From: Lysobacter sp. cf310
GTDB lineage: Bacteria > Pseudomonadota > Gammaproteobacteria > Xanthomonadales > Xanthomonadaceae
DNA: 64,000 nucleotides
Assembly (NCBI RefSeq): GCF_900114355.1
Contig: NZ_FOSS01000004.1
Span: 460,238-524,237 of the forward strand
Direction: 5' to 3'
In this document: in pieces, positions 1-9,718 of the stretch
How the letters are laid out: each line of letters begins with the position of its first letter
How positions within the stretch are numbered: the first letter of the stretch is position 1
Notes under the pieces: model-generated
Seen by the model: only the letters and a program-made list of their open reading frames with translations
Told to the model about the DNA's origin: nothing
Databases searched by the model: none
Program-made: the position numbers and the translations under genes

Positions 1-1
1 C

Positions 2-526
2 CTGCGCCTGGCCCTGCAGGCGCCCGAGGCCGGGCTGGCGCTGACCCACGCGGTCGCGGTGTGTCCGGTGCTGGATCCGGCCCGGACCATGGAATCGATG
101 GAGCAGGGCCTGCCGATCTATCTGTGGTACTTCGAGCGCAAATGGCGCGACTCGCTGGCGCGCAAGCGCGAGCTGTTCCCGACCTTCCACGATTTCGACG
201 ACCGCACCCTGGGCCTGCGCATGCGGCCGCTGACCCAGTGGATGGTCGAGCGCCACACCGACTACGGCACCCTGGACCGTTATTTCGACGGCTACTCGGT
301 GGCCGCCGATCGCCTGGCGCGGCTGCAGGTGCCGGTGAGCATCCTGATGGCCGAGGACGACCCGGTGATCCCGGTCGAAGGCTTCCGCGCGCTCACGCTG
401 CCGGCGAACGCGAGCCTGGAGATCGCGCCCTGGGGCGGGCACTGCGGCTTCCTGGAGAGCGCGCGCCTGGACGGGTTCGCCGAGCGGTGGATCGCGGATC
501 GGCTGGAAGCGGTGGCTTCGGCCTAG
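2..526 (+). CDS. YheT-like alpha/beta hydrolase, C-terminal part
   Basis: The 5' end lies outside the window; about 174 C-terminal residues are present, and the reading frame is open from base 2. The block VPVSILMAEDDPVIP carries the usual catalytic-acid aspartate of alpha/beta hydrolases, and GGHCGFLE near the end carries the catalytic histidine in the form typical of the YheT (UPF0017) family. The nucleophile serine would lie upstream of the window. A GTG at 59 could serve as a start but would remove the fold's core, so I treat the gene as cut by the window edge. Substrate unknown; an esterase role is the family expectation. Confidence 0.8.
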   Translation: MRLALQAPEAGLALTHAVAVCPVLDPARTMESMEQGLPIYLWYFERKWRDSLARKRELFPTFHDFDDRTLGLRMRPLTQWMVERHTDYGTLDRYFDGYSVAADRLARLQVPVSILMAEDDPVIPVEGFRALTLPANASLEIAPWGGHCGFLESARLDGFAERWIADRLEAVASA

Positions 527-810
527 GCCATCGCCCCGAAGCGGGCCATGCTCCCATTCGCGGCGACCACAGGCAGGGCGAGGCTGAGAGGCTGCCCGGA
601 GGGTCGCGGTCGAGGTTGCAGCTCGGCGCCTGCGACCGCTCTCACCCCAACCACCCCGGTCCGGCGCAGCGGTCGGGCGCCCGGCGCAGCGCGAGCCTGC
701 GGCCCGCATTCCGCAAGCGGGAAAGGGGTTTAAGGGCCGCCATACCCCAGCGCCCGCCCCGCCCCGATCCTCCCGCTACAATGCGGGTTTGGCCTGAAGT
801 CCCGAATCCC
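527..810. other. intergenic region, no gene recognised
   Basis: These 284 bases separate the hydrolase from the TPR gene. I see no convincing ORF or RNA gene. A TACAAT at 777-782 is a good -10 element for the TPR gene downstream. An isolated GGCTGAGA looks like a thiamine-riboswitch fragment, but the rest of that consensus is missing. Confidence 0.5.
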
Positions 811-2883
811 ATGTACGAGACCACCCTCGATGCCCTGCGCCGTGGCGCGGCGGCAGAGGCACTGTCCGCCGCCCAGGAACTGGTGGCGGCGCAGCCGCAA
901 GACCCGCACGCTCATCGTCTGCACGCTGCCGCCTTGCGCGCCAGCGGCGATCGCGACGCCGCCATCGCCGCGATCGATCGCGCGATCGCGATCGCGCCCG
1001 AGGACGCCAACCTGCATCTGGAGCGCGCCGGCCTCTTGCTCGACGGTCGTCAGCTCGATCAGGCCCAGGCCGCGCTCGCTCAGGCGATCGGCCTGGACCC
1101 GAACCAGTTTCCCGCCTACGTCGTGCAGTCGCAGCTGGCGATCTCGCGCGGCGATCTCGACGAGGCCGAACGCCTGATCCGCACCGCCGCGCGCATCGCG
1201 CCGGATCACCCGCAAGTCGCCGCCGTCGAAGGCAGCCTGCTGCTGCGTCGCGGCGACGCCGACGCCGCGCTGGCTCTGCTCAGCAGCGCCGCCGAGCGCG
1301 CGCCGGACGAACCGCAGCTGCGTCACGCGCTGGGCTTCGCCTATCTCGCCAAGGGCCACTACGCCTTCGCCGAGCAGGCCTTCCGCGGCATGATGGAGCG
1401 CTCGCCGGCGTCCTCGAAGTCGCTGCGCGTGCTGCTGGTCGAACTGATGCGCCTGCAGGGCCGCGCGGTCGAAGCCGCCGACGAACTCGCGCCGCTGGTC
1501 GAGGCCGATCCCAGCCCCGGCATGCAGCGCTGGCTGGGCGAGATCGAACTCGAAGCCGGCCGCGCCGACAGCGCGCTGCCGCGCCTGCGCAACGCGCTCG
1601 CCGCCGAACCGCGCGACCGCCGCACCCTGTCGGCGCTGATCGAAGTCTGGCGCCGCCTCGGCGACGCCGACGACGCGCGCGCCACCCTGGAAGCGGCCCT
1701 GGCCACGCATCCGCAAACCGACGACCTGTGGCGCGCGCGCCTGCTGTTCGAACCCTTCGCGGGCGACGAAGCGCGCGTCGTGGTCGAACGCTGGATGGCG
1801 GCGATGCCCGACTACATCCCGGCCATGGAAGCGCGCGCCACCATCCACGATCACGCCGGCGAGCGCGAACAGGCAGACGCCATCGCCCATCGCATCGTCG
1901 AGCTCAATCCGGGCGACACCCGTTCGGAGCTGCGCATCATCGACAGCCTGATGCAGAGCGATCCCGACGCCGCGGTCACGCGCGTGGAAAGCCTGCTCGC
2001 GCGCGCGCCGGACGAACAGGTCAAGCTGACCCTGCGTCACTTGCTCGCGCGCACGCTCGACAACGCCGGCCAGCCCGGCGCGGCCGCCGCGACCTGGGCC
2101 GAACTGCAGGCCGAAGTCGCGTCGCAGCGCCTGCCGCTGCCGCCGGTGACCACGCCGCGCACCAACTGGCCGGACCTGACTCCGTTGCCGGAGAACGCGC
2201 CGGGCGTGTTGCTGCTGTGGGGCCCGCCGGGTTCGCTGGTCGAGCGCATCGCGCTGACCTTCGACCTCGCCCAGGGCCCGCTGCGCGCCGACCGTTTCGG
2301 TTCCAACCCGCCCAACGATCCGCTGCAGCGCTACGGCACCGCCGAAAGCCTGCTCGACGGTTCGATGGATCCGGCCTACCTGGTCAACCTGTGGCGCGCG
2401 GCGCTGCCGACCCGCGGCATCAACGACGGCGCGATCTTCGACTGGCTGCTGTGGTGGGACAACGCGCTGCTGCTGGCGCTGCGTCCGCACCTGCCCGAAG
2501 CGGTGCTGATGATCGTGCTGCGCGATCCGCGCGACATGCTGCTGGACTGGCTGGCCTACGGCGCTCCCGCGCCGTTCAAGCTGGAGTCGCCGGAAGCCGG
2601 CGCGCGCTGGATGGCGATGGTGCTCAACCAGGTCGCCGCATTGCACGAGCAGGACCTGTTCCCGCACCGCCTGATCAAGCTCGACGCGATCTCGCAGAAC
2701 CCGCAGGGCATGGCGGACGCGATCGCGCAGGCGCTGGACATCACCATCGCGCCGATGCCGCCGGAAGCGGTCGGCCCGCAGCGTTTCGCCCCCGGCCATT
2801 GGCGCGCCTTCGCCGAGCCGCTGGCCGAAGCCTTCGCGGCGCTGACGCCGGTGGCCAAGCGTCTGGGCTATCCGGAAGCCTGA
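811..2883 (+). CDS. TPR-repeat protein with sulfotransferase-like C-terminal domain
   Basis: About 690 residues. Residues 1-450 are helical, alanine- and leucine-rich repeats with TPR spacing (for example AIDRAIAIAPEDANLHLERA). The last 220 residues resemble the sulfotransferase fold. GPPGSL near residue 471 sits where the PAPS 5'-phosphate loop would be, and VLRDPRD near residue 569 resembles the 3'-phosphate-binding block. The loop is not the usual PRSGTT, so catalysis is uncertain. I chose ATG 811 because TACAAT at 777-782 would start transcription near 789, which excludes the in-frame ATG at 781. TPR-sulfotransferase fusions are common in this family of bacteria; the acceptor is unknown. 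Confidence 0.75.
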   Translation: MYETTLDALRRGAAAEALSAAQELVAAQPQDPHAHRLHAAALRASGDRDAAIAAIDRAIAIAPEDANLHLERAGLLLDGRQLDQAQAALAQAIGLDPNQFPAYVVQSQLAISRGDLDEAERLIRTAARIAPDHPQVAAVEGSLLLRRGDADAALALLSSAAERAPDEPQLRHALGFAYLAKGHYAFAEQAFRGMMERSPASSKSLRVLLVELMRLQGRAVEAADELAPLVEADPSPGMQRWLGEIELEAGRADSALPRLRNALAAEPRDRRTLSALIEVWRRLGDADDARATLEAALATHPQTDDLWRARLLFEPFAGDEARVVVERWMAAMPDYIPAMEARATIHDHAGEREQADAIAHRIVELNPGDTRSELRIIDSLMQSDPDAAVTRVESLLARAPDEQVKLTLRHLLARTLDNAGQPGAAAATWAELQAEVASQRLPLPPVTTPRTNWPDLTPLPENAPGVLLLWGPPGSLVERIALTFDLAQGPLRADRFGSNPPNDPLQRYGTAESLLDGSMDPAYLVNLWRAALPTRGINDGAIFDWLLWWDNALLLALRPHLPEAVLMIVLRDPRDMLLDWLAYGAPAPFKLESPEAGARWMAMVLNQVAALHEQDLFPHRLIKLDAISQNPQGMADAIAQALDITIAPMPPEAVGPQRFAPGHWRAFAEPLAEAFAALTPVAKRLGYPEA

Positions 2884-2958
2884 CGCGCATCGGCGCCGCG
2901 TTCGCGCGGCGCCGAGGGCGTAGAACCCGCAGTCATCATCCTTCGCCAGGGAGGCGGT

Positions 2959-3582
2959 ATGCGTATCCACAGCGACAGTTTCGAACGCGGCCAGCGTCTG
3001 GCCGCCGAGTTCGCCGCCGGTCAGCCCAGCGCCGACGGCTACGGCTTCGCGCCCAACCGCAATCCGCATCTGGCCTGGATCGACGTGCCCGCCGGTACGC
3101 GTTCGTTCGCGCTGCTGTGCATCGACCCCGATGTGCCCACGGTGGCCGAGATGGTCGGCCGCGACGACGTGCAGATTCCGGTCGCGCAGCCGCGCGCCGA
3201 TTTCTGCCATTGGGCGATGATCGACCTGGCGCCGGAGCTGCGCGAGATCGCCGCCGGCAGTTGCAGCGACGGCGTGGTCGCGCACGGCAAGGCCGATCCG
3301 GCCGGGCCGGACGGCGCGCGTCAGGGCCTGAACGACTACACCGGCTGGTTCGCCGGCAATGCCGACATGGCCGGCGACTGGCGCGGCTACGACGGCCCGT
3401 TTCCGCCGCCCAACGATCTGCGTCTGCACCGCTACTTCTTCCGCGTGTTCGCGCTCGACGTCGACCGCCTGGAGCTGCCGCAACGCTTCGGCGCCGCCGC
3501 CGTGCTGCGCGCCATGCACGGCCATGTGCTGGCTGAGGCGGCGACTTACGGGACCTACAGCCTGAATCCCGCGGTCGCCTAG
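2959..3582 (+). CDS. YbhB/YbcL-type PEBP family protein
   Basis: 207 residues with the phosphatidylethanolamine-binding protein (Raf-kinase-inhibitor-like) signature. These are an N-terminal strand ending NPHLAWIDVP, the anion-pocket segment CIDPDVP, the HWAMIDL block, and a late RYFFRVFALD strand. No signal peptide is seen, so it is probably cytoplasmic. A purine-rich AGGGAGGCGG lies just before the ATG and supports the start. Bacterial members have no settled function. The gene stands alone between the TPR gene and an RDD membrane protein. Confidence 0.85.
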   Translation: MRIHSDSFERGQRLAAEFAAGQPSADGYGFAPNRNPHLAWIDVPAGTRSFALLCIDPDVPTVAEMVGRDDVQIPVAQPRADFCHWAMIDLAPELREIAAGSCSDGVVAHGKADPAGPDGARQGLNDYTGWFAGNADMAGDWRGYDGPFPPPNDLRLHRYFFRVFALDVDRLELPQRFGAAAVLRAMHGHVLAEAATYGTYSLNPAVA

Positions 3583-3673
3583 CCGGCCTGCGTTCGCGCG
3601 GGCACGAGGGCGCGTCCCTCTAGGCGCCCACGCATCGGAACTGTTAGTTTTCCCTCATTCCTGGGGGGGAACG

Positions 3674-4273
3674 ATGGACGAGCACAATCCTTACAGCGCC
3701 TCGACGGCGGCGATCTCCGACGCGCCGGAACTGTTGGACGTCGAGTCCACCACCAAGGTGCGGCGCTTCTTCAACTGGTTGATCGACAAGATTCTCCTCT
3801 ATGCCTTGTGGGCCGTGGGCGGCGGAGTCGCCATCGCGATCTACGGCGAGCCGGTGCAAATCTGGTTCGAGGAGCTGCATTGGAGCCTCGACTACGCGCT
3901 CAGCTACCTCACGATCGTCGTCTACTACACCTTCATGGAAGGCGCGTTCGGCTTCACCATCGGCAAACTGATCACCCAGACTCGCGTCGTCGACCAGTAC
4001 GGTCGGCAGCCCACGTTCTGGCGGGCCTTTCTGCGCAGCCTGGCACGCATCATTCCGTTCGAGCCGTTCTCGTTGTTGATGAGCGACGACGAGAACCGTC
4101 GCGGCTGGCACGATTCCTTGGCCAAGACCTATGTGATCGACCGTCCGCGCGGCGGCGCGCCCGTAGGCAAGCCACGTCATTCGATCAGCGCACAGTTCGG
4201 GGATGGCGTGCTGCCGCAGCACGCGCACGCGGCGGGCGTAGAGGCGACTGTGGCCGCTCCGGCTTCGCCTTAG
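3674..4273 (+). CDS. RDD family membrane protein
   Basis: 199 residues. After a short polar N-terminus with an NPY motif come hydrophobic segments near residues 40-58 and 75-95. The sequence ARIIPFEPFSLL and the late RRGWHDSLAKTYVID are typical of the RDD family, which is named for conserved Arg and Asp residues. The C-terminal 35 residues are low-complexity. The ATG follows a GGGGGGAACG stretch. The function of RDD proteins is mostly unknown; transport or stress roles have been proposed for some. It faces a convergent lipoprotein gene across a strong hairpin. Confidence 0.8.
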   Translation: MDEHNPYSASTAAISDAPELLDVESTTKVRRFFNWLIDKILLYALWAVGGGVAIAIYGEPVQIWFEELHWSLDYALSYLTIVVYYTFMEGAFGFTIGKLITQTRVVDQYGRQPTFWRAFLRSLARIIPFEPFSLLMSDDENRRGWHDSLAKTYVIDRPRGGAPVGKPRHSISAQFGDGVLPQHAHAAGVEATVAAPASP

Positions 4274-4281
4274 CGGCCGTC

Positions 4282-4312
4282 ACGCACTCGCCCGCGTAAG
4301 GGCGAGTGCGTT
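4282..4312. terminator. bidirectional hairpin terminator
   Basis: A perfect 12-bp stem (4282-4293 with 4300-4311) and a 6-base GCGTAA loop lie between two convergent genes that end at 4273 and 4332. The run of T after the stem is short, so it may need help, but the position is what a shared terminator needs. Confidence 0.7.
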
Positions 4313-4331
4313 CCGCGATGCGTGGCGGGGC

Positions 4332-5144
4332 TTACTTCGAGACCTGCTCGCTCTCGACCACCATGTCCAGCACGTAAGCCACCGACGAAGCGTCGGCCGG
4401 CGGGTTCTTGATGTCGTACTTCTTCACCCGCAGCACGTTGCGCACGCCCGGTTCGTGGGTGTAGCCCTCGATGTCCTGGTACAGCGGCTGCCAGGCGGCG
4501 TCGCTCTTGATCGCCACGCCGTTGGCCTCGTAGCGGCGCTCGCGCACCTGCAGGCACTGCATGTTCGGGATCAGCGGGTGCGAGCACGGCGCGCGCTGCG
4601 GCGCGACCTCGAAGAACACCGTGCTGCCTTCGCCGCCGTAGCGGGTGGCCGGCGTCGGGCTGCCTTCGAAACGCAGCTGGTCGCCGTTGGCGGCGGTCAG
4701 CAGCAGACTGGGCGCGTCGCCGCCTTCGATCCGTGCCGGCAGCGCGCCGCGCAGGCGTTCGCCGATCGCGCTGTCCAGGTCCATCAGGCGCCGGTCCTGG
4801 CAGGCCATCAGGGTCTGCGCCATGTCGCTGAAGCTCAGCGTCTTGGCGTCGCGCGTATAGCCGCCGTTGGCGCCATTGCAGCCGCCGCTGACGCTGACGC
4901 GCTTGCCGTCGAAATCCAGCTGCAGCGGGCGTTTGGGATCCGGCGCCAACACGGCGATGGGCTGGCCGGCCTTGTCCTGCGCACTGGCCAGGCGCCAGTG
5001 ATACGCGTCCAGACGGACGTCCGCGCTCGCGGTGCTGGCGGCGGCGCCGCTATCGGTGGCGACGGCGTTGCCGCCTTCGGGCGCGGTGTTGGACGCGCAG
5101 GCGGCCAGAGCCAGGCTGAGCAGGGCGGGGGCGAGGATCTTCAT
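4332..5144 (-). CDS. META / DUF4377 domain lipoprotein
   Basis: 270 residues. The N-terminus MKILAPALLSLALAAC is a lipoprotein signal with a clear lipobox, so the mature protein should start at Cys16. Residues 45-155 form a META (HslJ-like) domain with the SGGCNGANGGY block and MACQDRRLMDLD. Residues 175-265 match a DUF4377 domain, with the CLQVRERRY and LRVKKYDI strands. This pairing is common in proteobacterial envelope lipoproteins; HslJ itself is linked to heat stress and novobiocin resistance. Its exact role is unknown. The gene is monocistronic and convergent with the RDD gene. Confidence 0.88.
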   Translation of the reverse strand: MKILAPALLSLALAACASNTAPEGGNAVATDSGAAASTASADVRLDAYHWRLASAQDKAGQPIAVLAPDPKRPLQLDFDGKRVSVSGGCNGANGGYTRDAKTLSFSDMAQTLMACQDRRLMDLDSAIGERLRGALPARIEGGDAPSLLLTAANGDQLRFEGSPTPATRYGGEGSTVFFEVAPQRAPCSHPLIPNMQCLQVRERRYEANGVAIKSDAAWQPLYQDIEGYTHEPGVRNVLRVKKYDIKNPPADASSVAYVLDMVVESEQVSK

Positions 5145-5285
5145 GGGTGCGTTTCCGATTGCGATGAACGAGCCGATACGAACGCAGCGGCGTAGCCATA
5201 GGGGTTGGCCCCATTCATCGTCGTTCAGCTCGCGACAAGGATGGGTGAAATCCGCAACGGTGAGCCCTGCGTGGGCGCTCGCGAA

Positions 5286-6155
5286 TCAGCTGCCCGACGG
5301 CATCAACAGCAGCAGTGCCGCACCCAACGCGAAACGGTAATAAGCGAATGCGGTGAAGCGGTGGCTCTGGATGTAGTGCAGCAGCCATTTCACCGCCACG
5401 AACGCGGTGACCGCCGAGGCCACGAACGCGACCGCCAGCGCGGCCCAGTCCTCGTTCGCCGCCGCCGGCGTGCCGATCACGTCCAGCAGTTCGTAGGCGG
5501 TGGCCGCGAACATGGTCGGAATGCCGACCAGGAACGCGAATTCGGTCGCCGCCGCGCGGCTGGTGGTGCCCGCGAGCAGGGCCACGAAAATCGTCGCGCC
5601 CGAGCGCGAGGTGCCCGGGAACACGCCGGCGATCACCTGCGCCACGCCGACCAGGATCGCCACCGTCCAGGTGATCGTGGTGCGCTCGCCCAGGGTCTGC
5701 GCGCGCTTGGCCGCGTAGTGCTCGGCCAGCAGCATCCAGATGCCGCCCAGCACCAGCGCCCAGGCGATCGGCAGCACCTTGTCGGGCAGTTGGAAGCCCA
5801 GCTTCTTCACCGCGATGCCCAGCACCGCGGTCACGCCGAACGCCACCGCCAGCTTGAGCGCGTAATCGAAGTTGACCTTGCGCTCCAACGCCAGGGCTTC
5901 GTCGTAGGTATCCCGTTCCTTGAGGATGCGCTGCTGGGTGTACGGCAGGAAGCCGGTCGCGAGTTGCCACAGGCGCTGCCGGTAGATCAGCACCACCGCC
6001 AGGATCGCGCCGGCCTGGATCGAGATGTTGAACAGATCGGAGCGGGCGCCCAGCCAGTGCTGTGCGATCAGCAGGTGTCCGGTGCTGGAAATCGGCAGGA
6101 ATTCGGTGATGCCTTCGATGATGCCGAGCAGCAGCGCGGCGAGCAGATCGGTCAT
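5286..6155 (-). CDS. uppP: undecaprenyl-diphosphatase UppP/BacA
   Basis: 289 residues, polytopic inner-membrane enzyme that dephosphorylates undecaprenyl pyrophosphate to recycle the lipid carrier of peptidoglycan and other glycans. Both family motifs are present: EGITEFLPISSTGH near the N-terminus (catalytic Glu and Ser) and PGTSRSGATIF around residue 185 (the phosphate-binding Arg/Ser loop). About eight hydrophobic segments are visible and the length fits the family. Overexpression of homologues gives bacitracin resistance. The gene diverges from glnA, whose regulatory region occupies the space upstream. Confidence 0.97.
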   Translation of the reverse strand: MTDLLAALLLGIIEGITEFLPISSTGHLLIAQHWLGARSDLFNISIQAGAILAVVLIYRQRLWQLATGFLPYTQQRILKERDTYDEALALERKVNFDYALKLAVAFGVTAVLGIAVKKLGFQLPDKVLPIAWALVLGGIWMLLAEHYAAKRAQTLGERTTITWTVAILVGVAQVIAGVFPGTSRSGATIFVALLAGTTSRAAATEFAFLVGIPTMFAATAYELLDVIGTPAAANEDWAALAVAFVASAVTAFVAVKWLLHYIQSHRFTAFAYYRFALGAALLLLMPSGS

Positions 6156-6224
6156 TGAGAGGGTTCGTGCGAGGGAAGGGCGGTAACGGTGCCGAAGCGG
6201 CAGCAGGATATCCTAAAGGACGAA

Positions 6225-6241
6225 TGCACTTAGTTGGTGCA
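6225..6241 (+). promoter_or_regulatory. NtrC box 1 of glnA
   Basis: TGCACTTAGTTGGTGCA matches the NtrC consensus TGCACCA-N3-TGGTGCA at 12 of 14 fixed positions. It is centred about 127 bases before the predicted sigma-54 start, the usual distance for an enhancer. Confidence 0.8.
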
Positions 6242-6255
6242 TTTTCTTAGAATTG

Positions 6256-6272
6256 CGCACCACTATGGATCA
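6256..6272 (+). promoter_or_regulatory. NtrC box 2 of glnA
   Basis: CGCACCACTATGGATCA matches 11 of 14 consensus positions. Its centre is 31 bases (three helical turns) from box 1, which is the spacing that lets two NtrC dimers cooperate. Confidence 0.7.
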
Positions 6273-6333
6273 ATGTTGCGACGCTGCGCGATCTATCTGT
6301 ATTTGAATCAATAGCTTGCGATCAATCAAAACT

Positions 6334-6349
6334 TGGCACGCAGCTTGCT
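6334..6349 (+). promoter_or_regulatory. sigma-54 promoter of glnA
   Basis: TGGCACGCAGCTTGCT is an essentially perfect -24/-12 element (TGGCAC-N5-TTGC). Transcription should start near 6360, about 55 bases before the glnA ATG. Two NtrC boxes lie upstream. Confidence 0.9.
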
Positions 6350-6414
6350 TTATCTAAGCCCAGGCAGCACTCCACGCACCGCACGCCCATTCCCTCCCAA
6401 TCCGGATCCAGTCC

Positions 6415-7824
6415 ATGTCCCTCGAACACGTCGAAAAGCTCATCAAGGACCACAAGGTCGAATTCGTCGATCTGCGCTTCACCGACATGCGCGGCGTCCA
6501 GCATCACGTGACCTTCCCCAAGTCCATCGTCGAGCCGGCGCTGTTCGAGGACGGCAAGATGTTCGACGGTTCGTCGATCAGCGGTTGGAAGGGCATCAAC
6601 GAGTCGGACATGATCCTGCTGCCCGATTCGACCACCGCCTTCCTGGATCCGTTCACCGCCGATCCGACCCTGGTGCTGACCTGCGACATCCTCGACCCGG
6701 CGACCATGCAGGCCTACTCGCGCGATCCGCGCGGCGTCGCCAAGCGCGCCGAGGCCTACCTCAAGTCCAGCGGCGTCGCCGACCAGGCCTTCTTCGGCCC
6801 GGAGCCCGAGTTCTTCATCTTCGACTCGGTGCGCTACGCCAATGAAATGGGCCACACCTTCTTCCACATCGATTCGGAAGAAGCGGCCTGGAACTCGGGC
6901 AAGGAATACGAAGGCGGCAACAGCGGCTACCGTCCGGGCGTGAAGGGCGGGTACTTCCCCGTCGCTCCGCTGGATTCGCTGCACGACATCCGCGCCGAGA
7001 TGTGCAAGACCCTGGAGCAGGTCGGCATCGAAGTCGAAGTGCACCACCACGAAGTCGCCAATGCCGGCCAGTGCGAGATCGGCACCAAGTTCAACTCGCT
7101 GGTCGCCAAGGCCGACGAGCTGCTGACGATGAAGTACATCATCAAGAACGTCGCCCACCGCAACGGCAAGACCGCGACCTTCATGCCCAAGCCCATCGTC
7201 GGCGACAACGGCAGCGGCATGCACGTGCACCAGTCCTTCGCCAAGGGCGGCGTCAACCTGTTCAGCGGCGACGGCTACGGCGGCTTGTCGCAGCTGGCGC
7301 TGTGGTACATCGGCGGCGTGTTCAAGCACGCGCGCGCGATCAATGCCTTCACCAACTCGGGCACCAACAGCTACAAGCGCCTGGTGCCGGGCTTCGAAGC
7401 GCCGGTGATGCTGGCCTACTCGGCCCGCAACCGTTCGGCCAGCTGCCGCATTCCCTACGTGGCCAACCCGAAGGCGCGCCGCATCGAGATGCGCTTCCCC
7501 GATCCGATCCAGTCGGGCTACCTGACCTTCGCCGCGCTGATGATGGCCGGCCTGGACGGCATCAAGAACCAGATCGACCCGGGCGCGCCCAGCGACAAGG
7601 ACCTGTACGACCTGCCGCCGGAGGAAGAGAAGGGCATTCCCACCGTCTGCCATTCGCTCGACCAGGCTCTGGAAGCGCTGGACAAGGACCGCGACTTCCT
7701 CAAGGCCGGCGGCGTGTTCACCGACGACTTCATCGACAGCTACATCGCGCTGAAGATGCAGGAAGTGACCAAGTTCCGCGCTGCGACCCATCCGTTGGAA
7801 TACCAGATGTACTACGCCGTCTAA
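6415..7824 (+). CDS. glnA: type I glutamine synthetase
   Basis: 469 residues, the normal length of GSI. It makes glutamine from glutamate, ammonia and ATP as a cytoplasmic dodecamer. Visible blocks are FDGSSISGW (N-terminal), PEPEFFIFD (metal ligands), [11 protein letters not shown] (active site), [13 protein letters not shown] and [10 protein letters not shown]. The adenylylation tyrosine is Tyr398 in LYDLPPEEE, so the enzyme belongs to the GSI-beta type controlled by covalent modification. Nitrogen-dependent transcription is expected from the sigma-54 promoter and two NtrC boxes upstream. A hairpin at 7834-7859 ends the unit. Confidence 0.98.
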   Translation: MSLEHVEKLIKDHKVEFVDLRFTDMRGVQHHVTFPKSIVEPALFEDGKMFDGSSISGWKGINESDMILLPDSTTAFLDPFTADPTLVLTCDILDPATMQAYSRDPRGVAKRAEAYLKSSGVADQAFFGPEPEFFIFDSVRYANEMGHTFFHIDSEEAAWNSGKEYEGGNSGYRPGVKGGYFPVAPLDSLHDIRAEMCKTLEQVGIEVEVHHHEVANAGQCEIGTKFNSLVAKADELLTMKYIIKNVAHRNGKTATFMPKPIVGDNGSGMHVHQSFAKGGVNLFSGDGYGGLSQLALWYIGGVFKHARAINAFTNSGTNSYKRLVPGFEAPVMLAYSARNRSASCRIPYVANPKARRIEMRFPDPIQSGYLTFAALMMAGLDGIKNQIDPGAPSDKDLYDLPPEEEKGIPTVCHSLDQALEALDKDRDFLKAGGVFTDDFIDSYIALKMQEVTKFRAATHPLEYQMYYAV

Positions 7825-7833
7825 CGCGCGCCG

Positions 7834-7859
7834 GGGACGGCGGCCCACGCCGCCGTCCC
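7834..7859 (+). terminator. hairpin after glnA
   Basis: An 11-bp perfect GC-rich stem (7834-7844 with 7849-7859) and a 4-base CCAC loop begin 10 bases after the glnA stop. The T tract is weak. Confidence 0.6.
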
Positions 7860-7888
7860 GCGTTGCCGCACCGCAGTCAGGAGCACCG

Positions 7889-8344
7889 ATGCAGATCCGT
7901 GCAGGCGAACTGGACCATCCCGAGGTGATCGCGCTGCTGCGCGAACACCTGCAGGGCATGGCCCAACTGTCGCCGCCGGAAAGCGTCCACGCCCTGGACC
8001 TGGACGGATTGCGCCAGCCCGAGATCAGCTTCTGGAGCGCCTGGCAGGACGGGCAATTGCTCGGCTGCGGCGCGTTAAAGCAGCTCGATGCCGGGCACGG
8101 CGAGATCAAATCGATGCGCACGGTTTCGCGGCATCTGCGCAAGGGCGTGGCGGCCGCGATGCTGGATCACCTGATCGACGAGGCAGGGCGGCGCGCCTAT
8201 CGGCGGCTGAGCCTGGAGACGGGTTCGATGGACGGCTTCGAGCCGGCGCGCAGGCTGTATGCGCGCTACGGCTTCGAACCCTGCGGACCCTTCGCGGACT
8301 ATGTCGACGACCCCAACAGCGTCTTCATGAGCAAGCACCTGTAG
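7889..8344 (+). CDS. GNAT family N-acetyltransferase
   Basis: 151 residues. The GNAT core shows a strand with GCGALKQLDAGHGEIKSMRT, then the acetyl-CoA pyrophosphate loop region SRHLRKGVAAAMLDHLIDEA, and the late LYARYGFEPCGPFADY strand-helix. It should transfer an acetyl group from acetyl-CoA to an unidentified amine. CAGGAG lies before the ATG. The gene sits between glnA and the TorF porin with its own terminator at 8354-8390, so its place in a nitrogen block may be accidental. Confidence 0.85.
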   Translation: MQIRAGELDHPEVIALLREHLQGMAQLSPPESVHALDLDGLRQPEISFWSAWQDGQLLGCGALKQLDAGHGEIKSMRTVSRHLRKGVAAAMLDHLIDEAGRRAYRRLSLETGSMDGFEPARRLYARYGFEPCGPFADYVDDPNSVFMSKHL

Positions 8345-8353
8345 ACGCACCCG

Positions 8354-8390
8354 ACGGCCCGTGGCGAAAGCTACGGGCCGTTCGCTTTTC
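8354..8390 (+). terminator. rho-independent terminator after the GNAT gene
   Basis: A 9-bp perfect stem (8354-8362 with 8373-8381) with a 10-base loop is followed by the T-rich TTCGCTTTTC. It separates the GNAT gene from the porin-glnK-amtB group. Confidence 0.75.
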
Positions 8391-8546
8391 CAGTCCACCA
8401 CCACAACCAGGAGGTCTCAACGACGGGCTCGCCCCGCCGCAAGGCGACTGCGTCCCAAAAAAGCCCGGGCAACGACGAAACGCCCGCGCCGCAACAGCAC
8501 GAAGCACTGACCGGGGAGGGGCCACCGCTTATGAGGAGCCTGCGTC

Positions 8547-9699
<1,153 letters not shown>

Positions 9700-9718
9700 C
9701 CCTGACGCGAGATCCGAT

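Noticed and set aside
570-640. GGCTGAGA in the 527-810 gap as a thiamine-pyrophosphate riboswitch
   Set aside because: The rest of the consensus (the CCTGAT...GGATAATG...GCGTAGGGA parts) is absent and the next gene is not a thiamine gene.
61-810. Long open frame running into the TPR gene from the left edge
   Set aside because: It overlaps the hydrolase in another frame and is arginine/proline-rich without similarity; high GC opens such frames. The TPR gene starts at 811.
730-3525. Very long minus-strand open frame
   Set aside because: Histidine/arginine/glutamine-rich shadow of the TPR and PEBP genes with no domain signature.
8391-8546. Sigma-54 or NtrC site before the TorF-glnK-amtB group
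   Set aside because: I searched both strands by eye and found no TGGC-N8-TTGC or TGCAC dyad.
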